A stretch of 7,624 nucleotides of DNA. It comes from an uncultured Prevotella sp. (GTDB lineage Bacteria; Bacteroidota; Bacteroidia; Bacteroidales; Bacteroidaceae). The DNA is taken from the NCBI GenBank assembly GCA_945788545.1, contig CALZMK010000062.1, positions 1 to 7,624 of the forward strand, read 5' to 3'. Shown here one piece after another: positions 1 to 7,603 of the stretch. How positions within the stretch are numbered: position 1 is the stretch's first letter; each line of letters begins with the position of its first letter. Made by a program: the position numbers and the translations under genes. The notes under the pieces were generated by a model. That model ran no database searches, was not told where the DNA came from, and was given only the letters and a program-made list of their open reading frames with translations.

Positions 1-2003
1 CAAAGACCGACAAGGCAAACAGTGCCACTCCAGTGATTGATAATTTCGGTACCGACCTCACCGACCTCGCCGCACGCGGTGCACTCGACCCGGTTGTAGG
101 CAGGGAGAACGAGATACTGAGAGTGATGGAGATACTCGGCCGACGCAAGAAGAACAACCCTGTGCTCATCGGCGAACCGGGTGTGGGCAAGAGTGCCATC
201 GTCGAAGGACTGGCACAGATGATTATCAACAAGCAGACATCACCATTGTTCTATAACAAGCGCCTTGTCAATCTCGACATGACATCCATAGTGGCAGGCA
301 CTAAGTATCGCGGACAATTTGAGGAGCGCCTGAAGGCTCTGCTCAAGGAATTGGAAAGCAATCCCGACATTATTATATTTATAGACGAGATTCACACTCT
401 CGTCGGTGCTGGCAGCACCCCGGGAACAATGGATGCCGCCAACATCATGAAACCAGCCTTGGCGCGTGGCGCAATACAGTGCATCGGTGCCACCACATTG
501 GATGAATACCGCAACAGCATTGAGAAGGATGGTGCCCTCGAGCGCAGGTTCCAGAAGGTTATGGTGGAACCCACGACAAGGGAGCAGACACTGCAGATTC
601 TCACAAACATACGCGACAGATATGAAAAGCATCATCATGTGAGTTATACTGACGACGCACTCAAGGCTTGTGTCGCACTTACTGACAGGTATATCTCCGA
701 CCGCCAGTTCCCCGACAAGGCTATCGACGCCATGGACGAGGCCGGTTCGCACATACGCATCAGCAAATGCCATGTGCCTCAGGAGATAACCGAGAAACAG
801 GATGAACTCAAGAGAGTGAAAAGTCAGAAACAGAGTGCTGTGAAAAACCAGAACTACGAACTGGCTGCCGCATTCCGCGACATGCAGACCAAGGTGGAGG
901 CTGAGCTCAAGGAGATGAACGAGCGATGGACCAAGGGCGACAACACCGAGAAGCACCAGATTGACACTGCCGACATCGAGAACGTTGTGTCGATGATGAC
1001 AGGCATACCGGTGCAGAAACTCGGTGGAAAGGAGGAAATAAGGCTCAAGGGCATGGCTTCGGAACTCAAAGGCACCGTGGTGGCACAGGACAAGGCCATC
1101 GACAAGGTGGTGAAGGCTATACAGCGCAACCGTGTGGGACTGAAAGACCCCAATCACCCCATTGGCGTGTTCATGTTCCTCGGTCCTACTGGTGTGGGAA
1201 AGACATTCCTCGCCAAGAAACTGGCTGAGTTCATGTTTGGCTCCAAGGATGCACTCATACGTGTGGATATGAGTGAATATTCCGAGCAGCACACCGTGTC
1301 GCGCCTTGTTGGTGCCCCTCCGGGATATGTGGGATATGGCGAAGGCGGACAGTTGACCGAAAAGGTGAGACGTCACCCCTACTCTGTCGTTTTGCTCGAT
1401 GAAATCGAGAAAGCCCACGGCAATGTGTTTAACATGCTGCTTCAGGTGTTCGACGACGGACGTCTTACCGACGGTAACGGTAGGACTGTGGATTTCCGCA
1501 ACACTGTCATCATCATGACCAGTAATGCCGGAACTCGCCAGTTGAAGGACTTCGCCCGCGGTGTAGGATTTACAGCTGCCGGCAATGGCGGCGGTCTTGC
1601 CACCGACGACAAGGACAAGGAATATGCACGCAGTATCATACAGAAGGCACTGAGCAAGCAGTTCTCGCCCGAATTCCTCAATCGTCTCGACGAGATAATC
1701 ACATTCGACCAACTGGATATCAATGCAATACGTCAGATTATTAACGTAGAGCTTAAAGGCTTGCTCTCGCGCATTGAGGGCTTGGGCTACAAGGTTGAGC
1801 TCACCGACGAGGCCAAGGATATGGTGGCAAAGAAGGGCTACGACGTGCAATTCGGTGCCCGCCCGCTGAAGCGTGCCATCCAAAACTATATCGAGGATGG
1901 ACTCAGCGAACTGATTATCAACGGCGACCTGAAGGCTGACGACAAGATTCTAATCAGCAAGAAGCCGGACAAGGAAGAACTTGCGTTCAATGTTGAAGAA
2001 TGA
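1..2003 (+). CDS. clpC: ClpC-type AAA+ unfoldase, ATP-dependent Clp protease ATP-binding subunit (5'-partial)
   Basis: Hexameric HSP100 unfoldase that threads cytoplasmic substrates into the ClpP peptidase. The frame is open to the window edge (first full codon at base 3), so the N-terminal Clp_N repeats, roughly 170-190 residues by family length, lie upstream; the GTG at 33 is an internal valine. Counting that codon as residue 1, the first AAA+ domain has Walker A GEPGVGKS (47-54), pore loop KYRG (91-94), Walker B with D118-E119 and an arginine finger in LERRF (169-173). A short middle segment with a UVR-like helix (about 267-291, [10 protein letters not shown]) points to ClpC rather than ClpB or ClpA. 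The second AAA+ domain has Walker A GPTGVGKT (384-391), pore loop GYVGYG (431-436), Walker B LLDE (454-457), FLNRLDE (548-554) and sensor-2 GARPLKR (608-614). The tripeptide VGF (511-513) fits the ClpP-docking loop, so a protease partnership is likely. All catalytic motifs are intact. Its TGA stop overlaps the next gene's ATG. Confidence 0.95.
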   Translation, partial: KTDKANSATPVIDNFGTDLTDLAARGALDPVVGRENEILRVMEILGRRKKNNPVLIGEPGVGKSAIVEGLAQMIINKQTSPLFYNKRLVNLDMTSIVAGTKYRGQFEERLKALLKELESNPDIIIFIDEIHTLVGAGSTPGTMDAANIMKPALARGAIQCIGATTLDEYRNSIEKDGALERRFQKVMVEPTTREQTLQILTNIRDRYEKHHHVSYTDDALKACVALTDRYISDRQFPDKAIDAMDEAGSHIRISKCHVPQEITEKQDELKRVKSQKQSAVKNQNYELAAAFRDMQTKVEAELKEMNERWTKGDNTEKHQIDTADIENVVSMMTGIPVQKLGGKEEIRLKGMASELKGTVVAQDKAIDKVVKAIQRNRVGLKDPNHPIGVFMFLGPTGVGKTFLAKKLAEFMFGSKDALIRVDMSEYSEQHTVSRLVGAPPGYVGYGEGGQLTEKVRRHPYSVVLLDEIEKAHGNVFNMLLQVFDDGRLTDGNGRTVDFRNTVIIMTSNAGTRQLKDFARGVGFTAAGNGGGLATDDKDKEYARSIIQKALSKQFSPEFLNRLDEIITFDQLDINAIRQIINVELKGLLSRIEGLGYKVELTDEAKDMVAKKGYDVQFGARPLKRAIQNYIEDGLSELIINGDLKADDKILISKKPDKEELAFNVEE

Positions 2004-4435
2004 AATTATCTGAACTACGCACAGGTGAAAAAGGAGTCATCGTAAAGGTACTCGGACATGGTGGATTCCGCAAGCGCATTGTCGAGATGGGATTCATCAA
2101 GGGCAAGGTGGTGGAGGTGTTGCTCAACGCCCCACTGCAAGACCCCGTGAAATACAAGATTATGGGCTATGAGGTGTCGCTAAGGCACAAGGAGGCCGAC
2201 ATGATCGAGATTGTATCCACCGAAGAGGCTAAGGCCTTGGAATCTGAATACGAACAGGCATGGCAGGGCGGCGAGATGACCGAGCAACGACTGCACAACG
2301 TGGCGATGAAAAAGCGTCGCACCATCAATGTGGCTCTCGTGGGCAATCCCAACTGCGGCAAGACCTCCCTTTTCAACTTTGTCTCCGGTGCCCACGAGCG
2401 TGTAGGCAACTACTCGGGTGTCACCGTGGATGCCAAGGAAGGGCATGCCTCCTTCGAGGGCTATGAATTCAATATTGTCGATTTACCCGGAACATATTCC
2501 CTCTCGGCATATTCTCCCGAGGAGATGTATGTACGCCGACAGATTATCGACAAGACACCTGATATCATACTCAACGTGCTCGACGCCAGCAACCTCGAGC
2601 GCAATCTCTATCTCACCACCCAACTCATCGACATGCACCCGCGCATGATTTGTGCGCTCAACATGTATGACGAATTTGAGGAAAGGGGCGATTCCATCGA
2701 CTATAAGAAACTCGGCCAACTGCTCGGTGTGCCTATGGTGCCCACCGTGTTCAAGTCGGGCAAGGGCGTGAAGACACTCTTCCATATCATCATCAACCTT
2801 TACGAAGGTGTCGATTTCATCGATAAAAAGGGCAATATCAATCCTGAGGTGGCAAAGCAGATACAGGATTGGCACAAGGAATACGACGATGAGGGCATTG
2901 AAGAGCACAGTGAGGACTTTGCCCATGGCAATAAGCCCAACAACAGTGTGTTCCGCCATATCCACCTCAACCATGGCACCGTCATCGAGAAAGCCATCGA
3001 GACTATCCAAAAGGAATTAAGGAACGAATCATCGCTAAGACACAAGTATTCAACGCGTTATCTATCCATCAAACTACTTGAAAAGGACAGGGAGGCAGAG
3101 AAGGTAATCAGTGAACTACCCGACGGTAAAGTTATACTTGCCATACGCGACAAGGAGGCAAAGCGCATCAGCGACGAGATGCAGGAAGACCCCGAGACAG
3201 CCATCATGGATGCCAAATATGCCATTATCCACGGAGCATTGCATGAGGCGGAATTCGAAATAGGTCACAAGACCGACACCTATCAGGCCACTCATGTGAT
3301 TGACGCACTGATAACCAACAGGTATGCCGGTTTCCCCATCTTCATCCTGCTGCTTTACATCATGTTCCAGGCCACATTCAGCATCGGACAATATCCTATG
3401 GACTGGATAGACGCCGGATTCGGAGCCTTGGGCGAGTTGGTGGCAAGCTATATGCCCGACGGTATGCTCAAGGACATGATTGCCGATGGAATCATCGGCG
3501 GTGTGGGTGCCGTGATAGTCTTTCTGCCTCAGATACTCATCCTCTACACCTTCATATCCTTTATGGAGGACTCAGGCTATATGGCGAGGGCGGCGTTCAT
3601 CATGGACAAATTGATGCACAAGATGGGACTGCATGGCAAGTCGTTCATCCCTCTGATTATGGGATTCGGTTGCAATGTGCCCGCCGTGATGGCCACCCGC
3701 ACTATCGAGAGCAAGCGCTCGCGCATTATCACCATGCTCATCCTTCCGATGATGAGCTGTTCGGCGCGACTGCCTATCTATATAATGATTACGGCGATGT
3801 GCTTCGACGTGAGATACCAGAGTCTGATTATCATCAGTCTCTATGTGCTCGGCATATTCACCGCCGTGGTGATGAGCCGCATCTTCAGCAAATGGCTTGT
3901 GAGGGGCGAAGATACTCCCTTTGTCATGGAGCTTCCTCCCTATCGAATGCCCACGGCAAAGGCTATCGCGAGACATACATGGGAGAAAGGCAAGCAGTAT
4001 CTGAAGAAGATGGGCGGTGTCATCCTCGTGGCAAGTATCATCATCTGGGCACTTGGATATTTCCCGCATAACGACGAACTCACTCGCCAGCAGCAACTCG
4101 AACAGAGCTATATCGGCATGATTGGCAAGACCATCCAACCGGTGTTCGCTCCTCAGGGATTCGACTGGAAACTGAGTGTGGGTCTCGTCTCGGGTGTGGG
4201 TGCCAAGGAGATTGTAGCCTCCACGATGGGCGTGCTGCATGCCGACGGCCAGGACCCCATCTCTCCTGCCACAGCGTTCTGCTATCTCGTGTTCGTATTA
4301 CTCTATTTCCCATGTATTGCCACCATCGCCGCCATCAAGAATGAGAGCGGTTCGTGGAAATGGGCATTATTTGCGGCATGCTACACCACCGGTGTGGCGT
4401 GGTGCGTATCAGCATTAATAAACTTGATATTATGA
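2000..4435 (+). CDS. feoB: FeoA-FeoB fusion, GTP-dependent ferrous iron transporter
   Basis: Inner-membrane Fe(II) importer of 811 residues. Residues 1-75 form a FeoA-like SH3 domain (LRTGEKG, then IVEMGFIKG). A linker (76-105) leads to the FeoB G domain: G1 GNPNCGKTS (115-123), switch I with T142 in SGVTVDAKEG, G3 DLPG (161-164) and G4 NMYD (221-224). A helical spacer domain follows (about 326-425), preceded by a His- and acid-rich stretch (275-325) that E. coli FeoB seems to lack. The membrane part begins near 443 and includes about eight or more hydrophobic segments, with both Gate motifs: FMEDSGYMARAAF (521-533), GFGCNVPAVMATR (555-567), MMSCSARLP (584-592) and SGVGAKEIVAS (731-741). Cysteines C558, C587 and C772 lie in conserved permeation motifs. 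The protein ends right after the last helix (LINLIL), and no feoC gene follows. FeoA-FeoB fusions are well known in Bacteroidales. The gene is joined to clpC and murB by 4-base ATGA overlaps. In many bacteria feo genes are iron (Fur) regulated, but no promoter of its own is visible here. Confidence 0.96.
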   Translation: MKLSELRTGEKGVIVKVLGHGGFRKRIVEMGFIKGKVVEVLLNAPLQDPVKYKIMGYEVSLRHKEADMIEIVSTEEAKALESEYEQAWQGGEMTEQRLHNVAMKKRRTINVALVGNPNCGKTSLFNFVSGAHERVGNYSGVTVDAKEGHASFEGYEFNIVDLPGTYSLSAYSPEEMYVRRQIIDKTPDIILNVLDASNLERNLYLTTQLIDMHPRMICALNMYDEFEERGDSIDYKKLGQLLGVPMVPTVFKSGKGVKTLFHIIINLYEGVDFIDKKGNINPEVAKQIQDWHKEYDDEGIEEHSEDFAHGNKPNNSVFRHIHLNHGTVIEKAIETIQKELRNESSLRHKYSTRYLSIKLLEKDREAEKVISELPDGKVILAIRDKEAKRISDEMQEDPETAIMDAKYAIIHGALHEAEFEIGHKTDTYQATHVIDALITNRYAGFPIFILLLYIMFQATFSIGQYPMDWIDAGFGALGELVASYMPDGMLKDMIADGIIGGVGAVIVFLPQILILYTFISFMEDSGYMARAAFIMDKLMHKMGLHGKSFIPLIMGFGCNVPAVMATRTIESKRSRIITMLILPMMSCSARLPIYIMITAMCFDVRYQSLIIISLYVLGIFTAVVMSRIFSKWLVRGEDTPFVMELPPYRMPTAKAIARHTWEKGKQYLKKMGGVILVASIIIWALGYFPHNDELTRQQQLEQSYIGMIGKTIQPVFAPQGFDWKLSVGLVSGVGAKEIVASTMGVLHADGQDPISPATAFCYLVFVLLYFPCIATIAAIKNESGSWKWALFAACYTTGVAWCVSALINLIL

Positions 4436-5457
4436 GAGATATAAAGGATTTCCAACTGCTCGAATACAACACATTCGGTATTGAGGGCAAGTGCAAGCGC
4501 TTTTGTGAGTTCGATTCCATCGAGGAATTGCGCTATTTTCTCGACACCATCACCGATGCCGACCATCCGCTGATGGTGCTTGGCGGAGGTAGTAATCTTT
4601 TGCTCACAAAGGATTTCCCTGGCACAGTGCTTCACTCCAACATAGTGACCGACCCTCATATCCTGATTGTTGACGACGACAGTAATGATGTGTTTGTGAC
4701 TGTGGGCAGCGGAATGATTTGGGACAAGTTTGTGGATTTCTGTATCCAGAATAATATCTATGGTTGCGAGAATCTCTCTCTTATTCCCGGAACGGTGGGT
4801 GCGAGTGTTGTCCAGAACATTGGCGCCTATGGTGTTGAGGTGAAGGACATAGTAGATAAGGTGGAGACTATCGAGATAGCCACAGGTCGAAAGCGAGTAT
4901 TCAATAACTCCGAGTGCCAGTATGGTTATCGCCACAGCCGGTTTAAGGGCGAGTGGAAGGGGCAGTATGTTGTCACCGGAGTCACTTTCCGTTTGTCTTC
5001 CGTATTCACCCCCCGTCTTGACTACGGCAATATCCGCGAGGAACTCAGGCGTGAAGGCATTGAGACGCCTAATGGCAGACAATTGCGCGATGCCATCATA
5101 CGTATCAGGGAAGCCAAGCTCCCCGACCCCACCGTTGAGGGCAACGCTGGCAGTTTCTTCATGAATCCCGTTGTTGACAAGGCGAAATATGAATCCCTTG
5201 CCGTCCAATATCCCGATATGCCCCACTACACCATTGACGACAGTCACGAGAAGATTCCCGCAGGATGGTTGATTGACCGCTGCGGATGGAAGGGCAAGAC
5301 AGTGGGCAGAGCCGGAGTACACGACAAACAGGCATTGGTGCTTGTGAATCGCGGTGGAGCCACTGGCGAGGAGATTGTCAATCTGTGCAATCTCATTCGC
5401 AAGGATGTCCTCGACAAGTTTGGAATAGAAATCAATCCGGAGGTAAATATCATATAA
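4432..5457 (+). CDS. murB: UDP-N-acetylenolpyruvoylglucosamine reductase (MurB)
   Basis: Cytoplasmic FAD enzyme that reduces UDP-GlcNAc-enolpyruvate to UDP-MurNAc with NADPH, the second committed step of peptidoglycan precursor synthesis. The product is 341 residues, close to E. coli MurB (about 342). FAD-binding motifs are NTFGIEGKC (13-21), VLGGGSNLLLT (49-59) and LSLIPGTVGASVVQNIGAYG (115-134). YGYRHSRFK (164-172) carries the substrate- and flavin-contacting arginine (R167). GNAGSFFMNP (237-246) contains the catalytic serine S241, and the terminal PEVNII supplies the catalytic-type glutamate E337. IPAGWLIDRCGWKG (275-288) is also a MurB signature. Length and the YRxSxFK segment fit a type I enzyme. 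The ATG at 4432 is chosen because it overlaps the feoAB stop as ATGA and its product begins just before the conserved NTF motif; an in-frame ATG at 4354 would add 26 unrelated residues and overlap feoAB by 82 bases. No Shine-Dalgarno sequence is seen. All key residues are present. Confidence 0.96.
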   Translation: MRDIKDFQLLEYNTFGIEGKCKRFCEFDSIEELRYFLDTITDADHPLMVLGGGSNLLLTKDFPGTVLHSNIVTDPHILIVDDDSNDVFVTVGSGMIWDKFVDFCIQNNIYGCENLSLIPGTVGASVVQNIGAYGVEVKDIVDKVETIEIATGRKRVFNNSECQYGYRHSRFKGEWKGQYVVTGVTFRLSSVFTPRLDYGNIREELRREGIETPNGRQLRDAIIRIREAKLPDPTVEGNAGSFFMNPVVDKAKYESLAVQYPDMPHYTIDDSHEKIPAGWLIDRCGWKGKTVGRAGVHDKQALVLVNRGGATGEEIVNLCNLIRKDVLDKFGIEINPEVNII

Positions 5458-5461
5458 GATT

Positions 5462-6226
5462 ATGAAACTGACATTTCTCGGAACAGGAACAAGCTGTGGC
5501 GTACCCACACTGGGCTGTTTCTGCGATGTATGCACAAGCACCGACCCTCACGACAAACGACTGCGCACGTCGGCTCTACTTGAGACAGAAAACACCCGTA
5601 TCCTCATCGACTGCGGTCCCGACTTCCGCCAGCAGATGTTGCCGCGTGAGTTCCGCAAGATCGACGGCATCCTCATCACCCATTCCCACTACGACCATGT
5701 GGGCGGCATCGACGACTTGCGCCCTTATTGCCGTTTTGGCGACATCGACATCTATGCCGATGAAATCAGTGAAAAAAGTCTGCGCCAGACCATGCCTTAT
5801 TGCTTTGCCGAGAAGAAATACCCCGGTGTGCCCGCCATCAACCTCCACACCATTCATCCCCATGACCATCTCTCTATCGGCGATTTCTCCATCACCCCAT
5901 TTGAGGTGATGCACGGCAAACTGCCCATATTGGGTTATCGCATAGGCAACTTGGCATATATCACCGACATGAAGTCGATAAGCGACGAGTCGGTGGAGAT
6001 GATAAAGGGAGTTGACGTGCTGGTGGAGAACGCCCTAAGATGGGACAAGCCTCATCATTCCCACCAACTCGTGGATGATGCCGTGGCATTTGCCCGTCGT
6101 GTGGGAGCCAAGCGCACCTTCCTTGTCCATGCCAATCACGACATAGGCAAGCACGACGACATCAACAATCGCCTTCCCGGCGACATCCGTTATGCCTACG
6201 ACGGACTCGAAGTCGATTTTGAATAA
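5462..6226 (+). CDS. PhnP-like metallo-beta-lactamase-fold hydrolase (putative cyclic phosphodiesterase)
   Basis: Soluble 254-residue metallo-hydrolase of the MBL superfamily. The core metal site is complete: HSHYDH (74-79), H151, D169 in YITDM and H223 in LVHANHD, giving the ligands for two metals. The N-terminus GTGTSCGVP (7-15) followed by C19-x-C21-xx-C24, together with H226, matches the structural zinc site I recall in E. coli PhnP (three Cys in the same spacing plus one His). The ending LPGDIRYAYDGLEV also resembles PhnP. PhnP cleaves phosphoribosyl 1,2-cyclic phosphate in the C-P lyase pathway, but no phn gene is nearby, so the true substrate may be another cyclic phosphodiester; the family match is firm and the substrate is not. 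No signal peptide is present. The gene starts four bases after the murB stop. A GGAGG lies at 5439-5443, too far upstream (18 bases) to be a classical ribosome-binding site. It probably belongs to the upstream operon. Confidence 0.9.
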   Translation: MKLTFLGTGTSCGVPTLGCFCDVCTSTDPHDKRLRTSALLETENTRILIDCGPDFRQQMLPREFRKIDGILITHSHYDHVGGIDDLRPYCRFGDIDIYADEISEKSLRQTMPYCFAEKKYPGVPAINLHTIHPHDHLSIGDFSITPFEVMHGKLPILGYRIGNLAYITDMKSISDESVEMIKGVDVLVENALRWDKPHHSHQLVDDAVAFARRVGAKRTFLVHANHDIGKHDDINNRLPGDIRYAYDGLEVDFE

Positions 6227-6246
6227 GTCAATAAATAAAAATTTTG
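6218..6246 (+). promoter_or_regulatory. Candidate Bacteroidota-type promoter ahead of the secreted hydrolase
   Basis: TTTG at 6218-6221 is followed after 17 bases by AAATTTTG at 6239-6246, one mismatch from the TAnnTTTG -7 box used by the primary sigma factor of Bacteroides. The expected spacing is about 19-21 bases, so this is an imperfect match, and AT-rich sequence yields such boxes by chance. The leader to the ATG at 6266 would be short. The gap 6227-6265 has no hairpin plus T-tract that would act as a terminator for the upstream genes, and no Shine-Dalgarno sequence; the A-rich stretch before the ATG is typical of this phylum. Confidence 0.27.
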
Positions 6247-6265
6247 GATTTAAAAAACATACATT

Positions 6266-7603
6266 ATGAAAGTATTAAGAAGAACATTTGTCGTTCTGTC
6301 TGTATTGTTAGTATCGACATTAGCGGTGGCTGAAACCACCGACGAACCTGTAATAGGAATAGTAGGCCGCACGGATTGTGGCAGTTTCTGGCGTTATGAC
6401 TTCAACTATGAGACAGTTGATGCCGACGGCGAGACTCCCATAGTACTCTCCGCAGCCATCTTTATGACTAACAGTGTGCACGACAAGGAAATTAAAGCCA
6501 AGGGATGCGGATTGCTTAACCACTATACCATCACCGACGACAAACAGCGTGCTACCAACGTGACGGGTTCTTTCACTCTCGAAGGAGTCTTCGCCAACTC
6601 CAATTACATTATGATAGAGTCCGACGGATTTGGATTCGGTATTGACGCCAAGCGCAACCAGAAGTATCTTCAGGGCAGGGCTACGGCGCGAGTGAATATC
6701 GATGCCTTCCTTGCCGGACGCAAACTGATGGAGGCTGAGGGATATGAATTTGAGAACGTGGTGCTCAACTTGGGTTACTCGCAGGGCGGAAACTCCGGAA
6801 TGTGGGTCAACCGACTTGTGGCTGAGGGCTATCGCAGCGATGAACTGCCTAAGATTGACTATTGCATCATCGGCGGCGGCCCCTACGACATGTATTCACA
6901 CTACCGCAAGTTGGCTGAAGATAATGTGTCGCAATATCCTGTTGCCCTGCCACTTATCCTCAGCGGAATGATTGACGCGGGAGGATATAAGGTGAAGAAC
7001 GAGGACGTATTCACTGACGACTTTGTGCAGTATCTGCCCGAACTGTTCGACTCAAAGGAGCATGACACCGACTATATAAACAACTTCATATATGAGAAGT
7101 ATGGAAATGCTGACGACAAGAGTCTGCCTTTGGAAACTATCGTGAAGCCGGAATTCTTCGACGAAGAGAGCGAGCCTATGAAGGATATCGTATATCACTT
7201 GAAGGAGAACTCTCTCGTATATGATTCATGGAAGCCTGAGAAGACTGATACAATAACATTCTATCACTCTCCTTTCGACGAGGTTGTGCCTTTCCTCAAT
7301 CAAGAAAGTATGGAGAGACATCTGCTCGACAATGGCTATACGTCCTTCAACATAGATAGCTCGTCCACAGACGGTCATACTGATAGCGGCACTCTTTATG
7401 CAATGTACACAGCATTGCTACTTAGTGAATATGTCCCCACTGGCATGGAGGATGTGTTCAGCAATATTCCGAGTGAGGAAACGCATGACATTTACAGTAT
7501 CGACGGTCGCCTGATACGCAAGCAGACCACACTGAGCGAGGCATTCCATTCGCTGCCCAAAGGCGTGTATGTCATCAACGGGCGTAAGGTCGTGAAAGAG
7601 TAA
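6266..7603 (+). CDS. Secreted alpha/beta hydrolase (lipase/esterase-like) with short sorting-domain-like C-terminal tail
   Basis: Exported serine hydrolase of 445 residues; substrate unknown. Residues 1-22 form a signal peptide (basic MKVLRR, hydrophobic core, probable type I cleavage after AVA-22) with no lipobox cysteine, so it is not a lipoprotein. The hydrolase core contains ESDGFGFG (118-125), the nucleophile elbow GYSQGG with S172, a probable acid D338 in HSPFDEVVP (334-342) and a probable histidine H371 in DGHTDSG (369-375), giving an ordered Ser-Asp-His triad. GYSQGG resembles the elbow of secretory lipases and related esterases, but that does not fix the substrate. Residues 190-325, between the nucleophile and the acid, probably hold a lid or cap. 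The last 40 or so residues (IYSIDGRLIRK, then LPKGVYVINGRKVVKE) match the end of type A type IX secretion C-terminal domains, although the usual 70-90 residue domain is not complete. Cysteines C38, C81 and C200 could matter in the periplasm. A 39-base gap separates it from the preceding gene, so it may be its own transcription unit. Nothing recognisable, including no terminator, is seen in the 21 bases after the stop. Confidence 0.85.
   Translation: MKVLRRTFVVLSVLLVSTLAVAETTDEPVIGIVGRTDCGSFWRYDFNYETVDADGETPIVLSAAIFMTNSVHDKEIKAKGCGLLNHYTITDDKQRATNVTGSFTLEGVFANSNYIMIESDGFGFGIDAKRNQKYLQGRATARVNIDAFLAGRKLMEAEGYEFENVVLNLGYSQGGNSGMWVNRLVAEGYRSDELPKIDYCIIGGGPYDMYSHYRKLAEDNVSQYPVALPLILSGMIDAGGYKVKNEDVFTDDFVQYLPELFDSKEHDTDYINNFIYEKYGNADDKSLPLETIVKPEFFDEESEPMKDIVYHLKENSLVYDSWKPEKTDTITFYHSPFDEVVPFLNQESMERHLLDNGYTSFNIDSSSTDGHTDSGTLYAMYTALLLSEYVPTGMEDVFSNIPSEETHDIYSIDGRLIRKQTTLSEAFHSLPKGVYVINGRKVVKE

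Noticed and set aside
33..35. GTG as the start of the ClpC protein
   Set aside because: The reading frame continues upstream to the window edge with residues fitting the linker after the Clp_N domain, so this is an internal valine of a longer protein.
240..1883. 547-codon open frame on the minus strand opposite clpC
   Set aside because: The opposite strand encodes a highly conserved ClpC with all motifs intact. The antisense product shows no recognisable domain and is rich in His, Leu and Val, as expected from reading GC-biased codons backwards.
2483..4240. Several antisense open frames of 80-220 codons opposite feoAB
   Set aside because: All lie within the conserved FeoB coding sequence, show His-rich low-information translations, and have no independent start signals.
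4354..4431. Longer murB start adding 26 residues
   Set aside because: The extra residues have no MurB similarity and lie within the last FeoB helices in another frame; the ATGA overlap at 4432 is the better start.
5439..5443. GGAGG as a ribosome-binding site for the MBL gene
   Set aside because: It lies 18 bases from the ATG, too far for a usual Shine-Dalgarno sequence, and encodes the conserved PEV end of MurB.
4381..5541. 386-codon open frame on the minus strand opposite murB
   Set aside because: It spans the end of feoAB, all of murB and the start of the MBL gene, contains no family motif, and is best explained as a shadow of the real genes.
6236..6246. AAAAATTTT symmetry as a terminator
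   Set aside because: There is no GC-containing stem or loop, only a short AT palindrome, so it does not resemble an intrinsic terminator.
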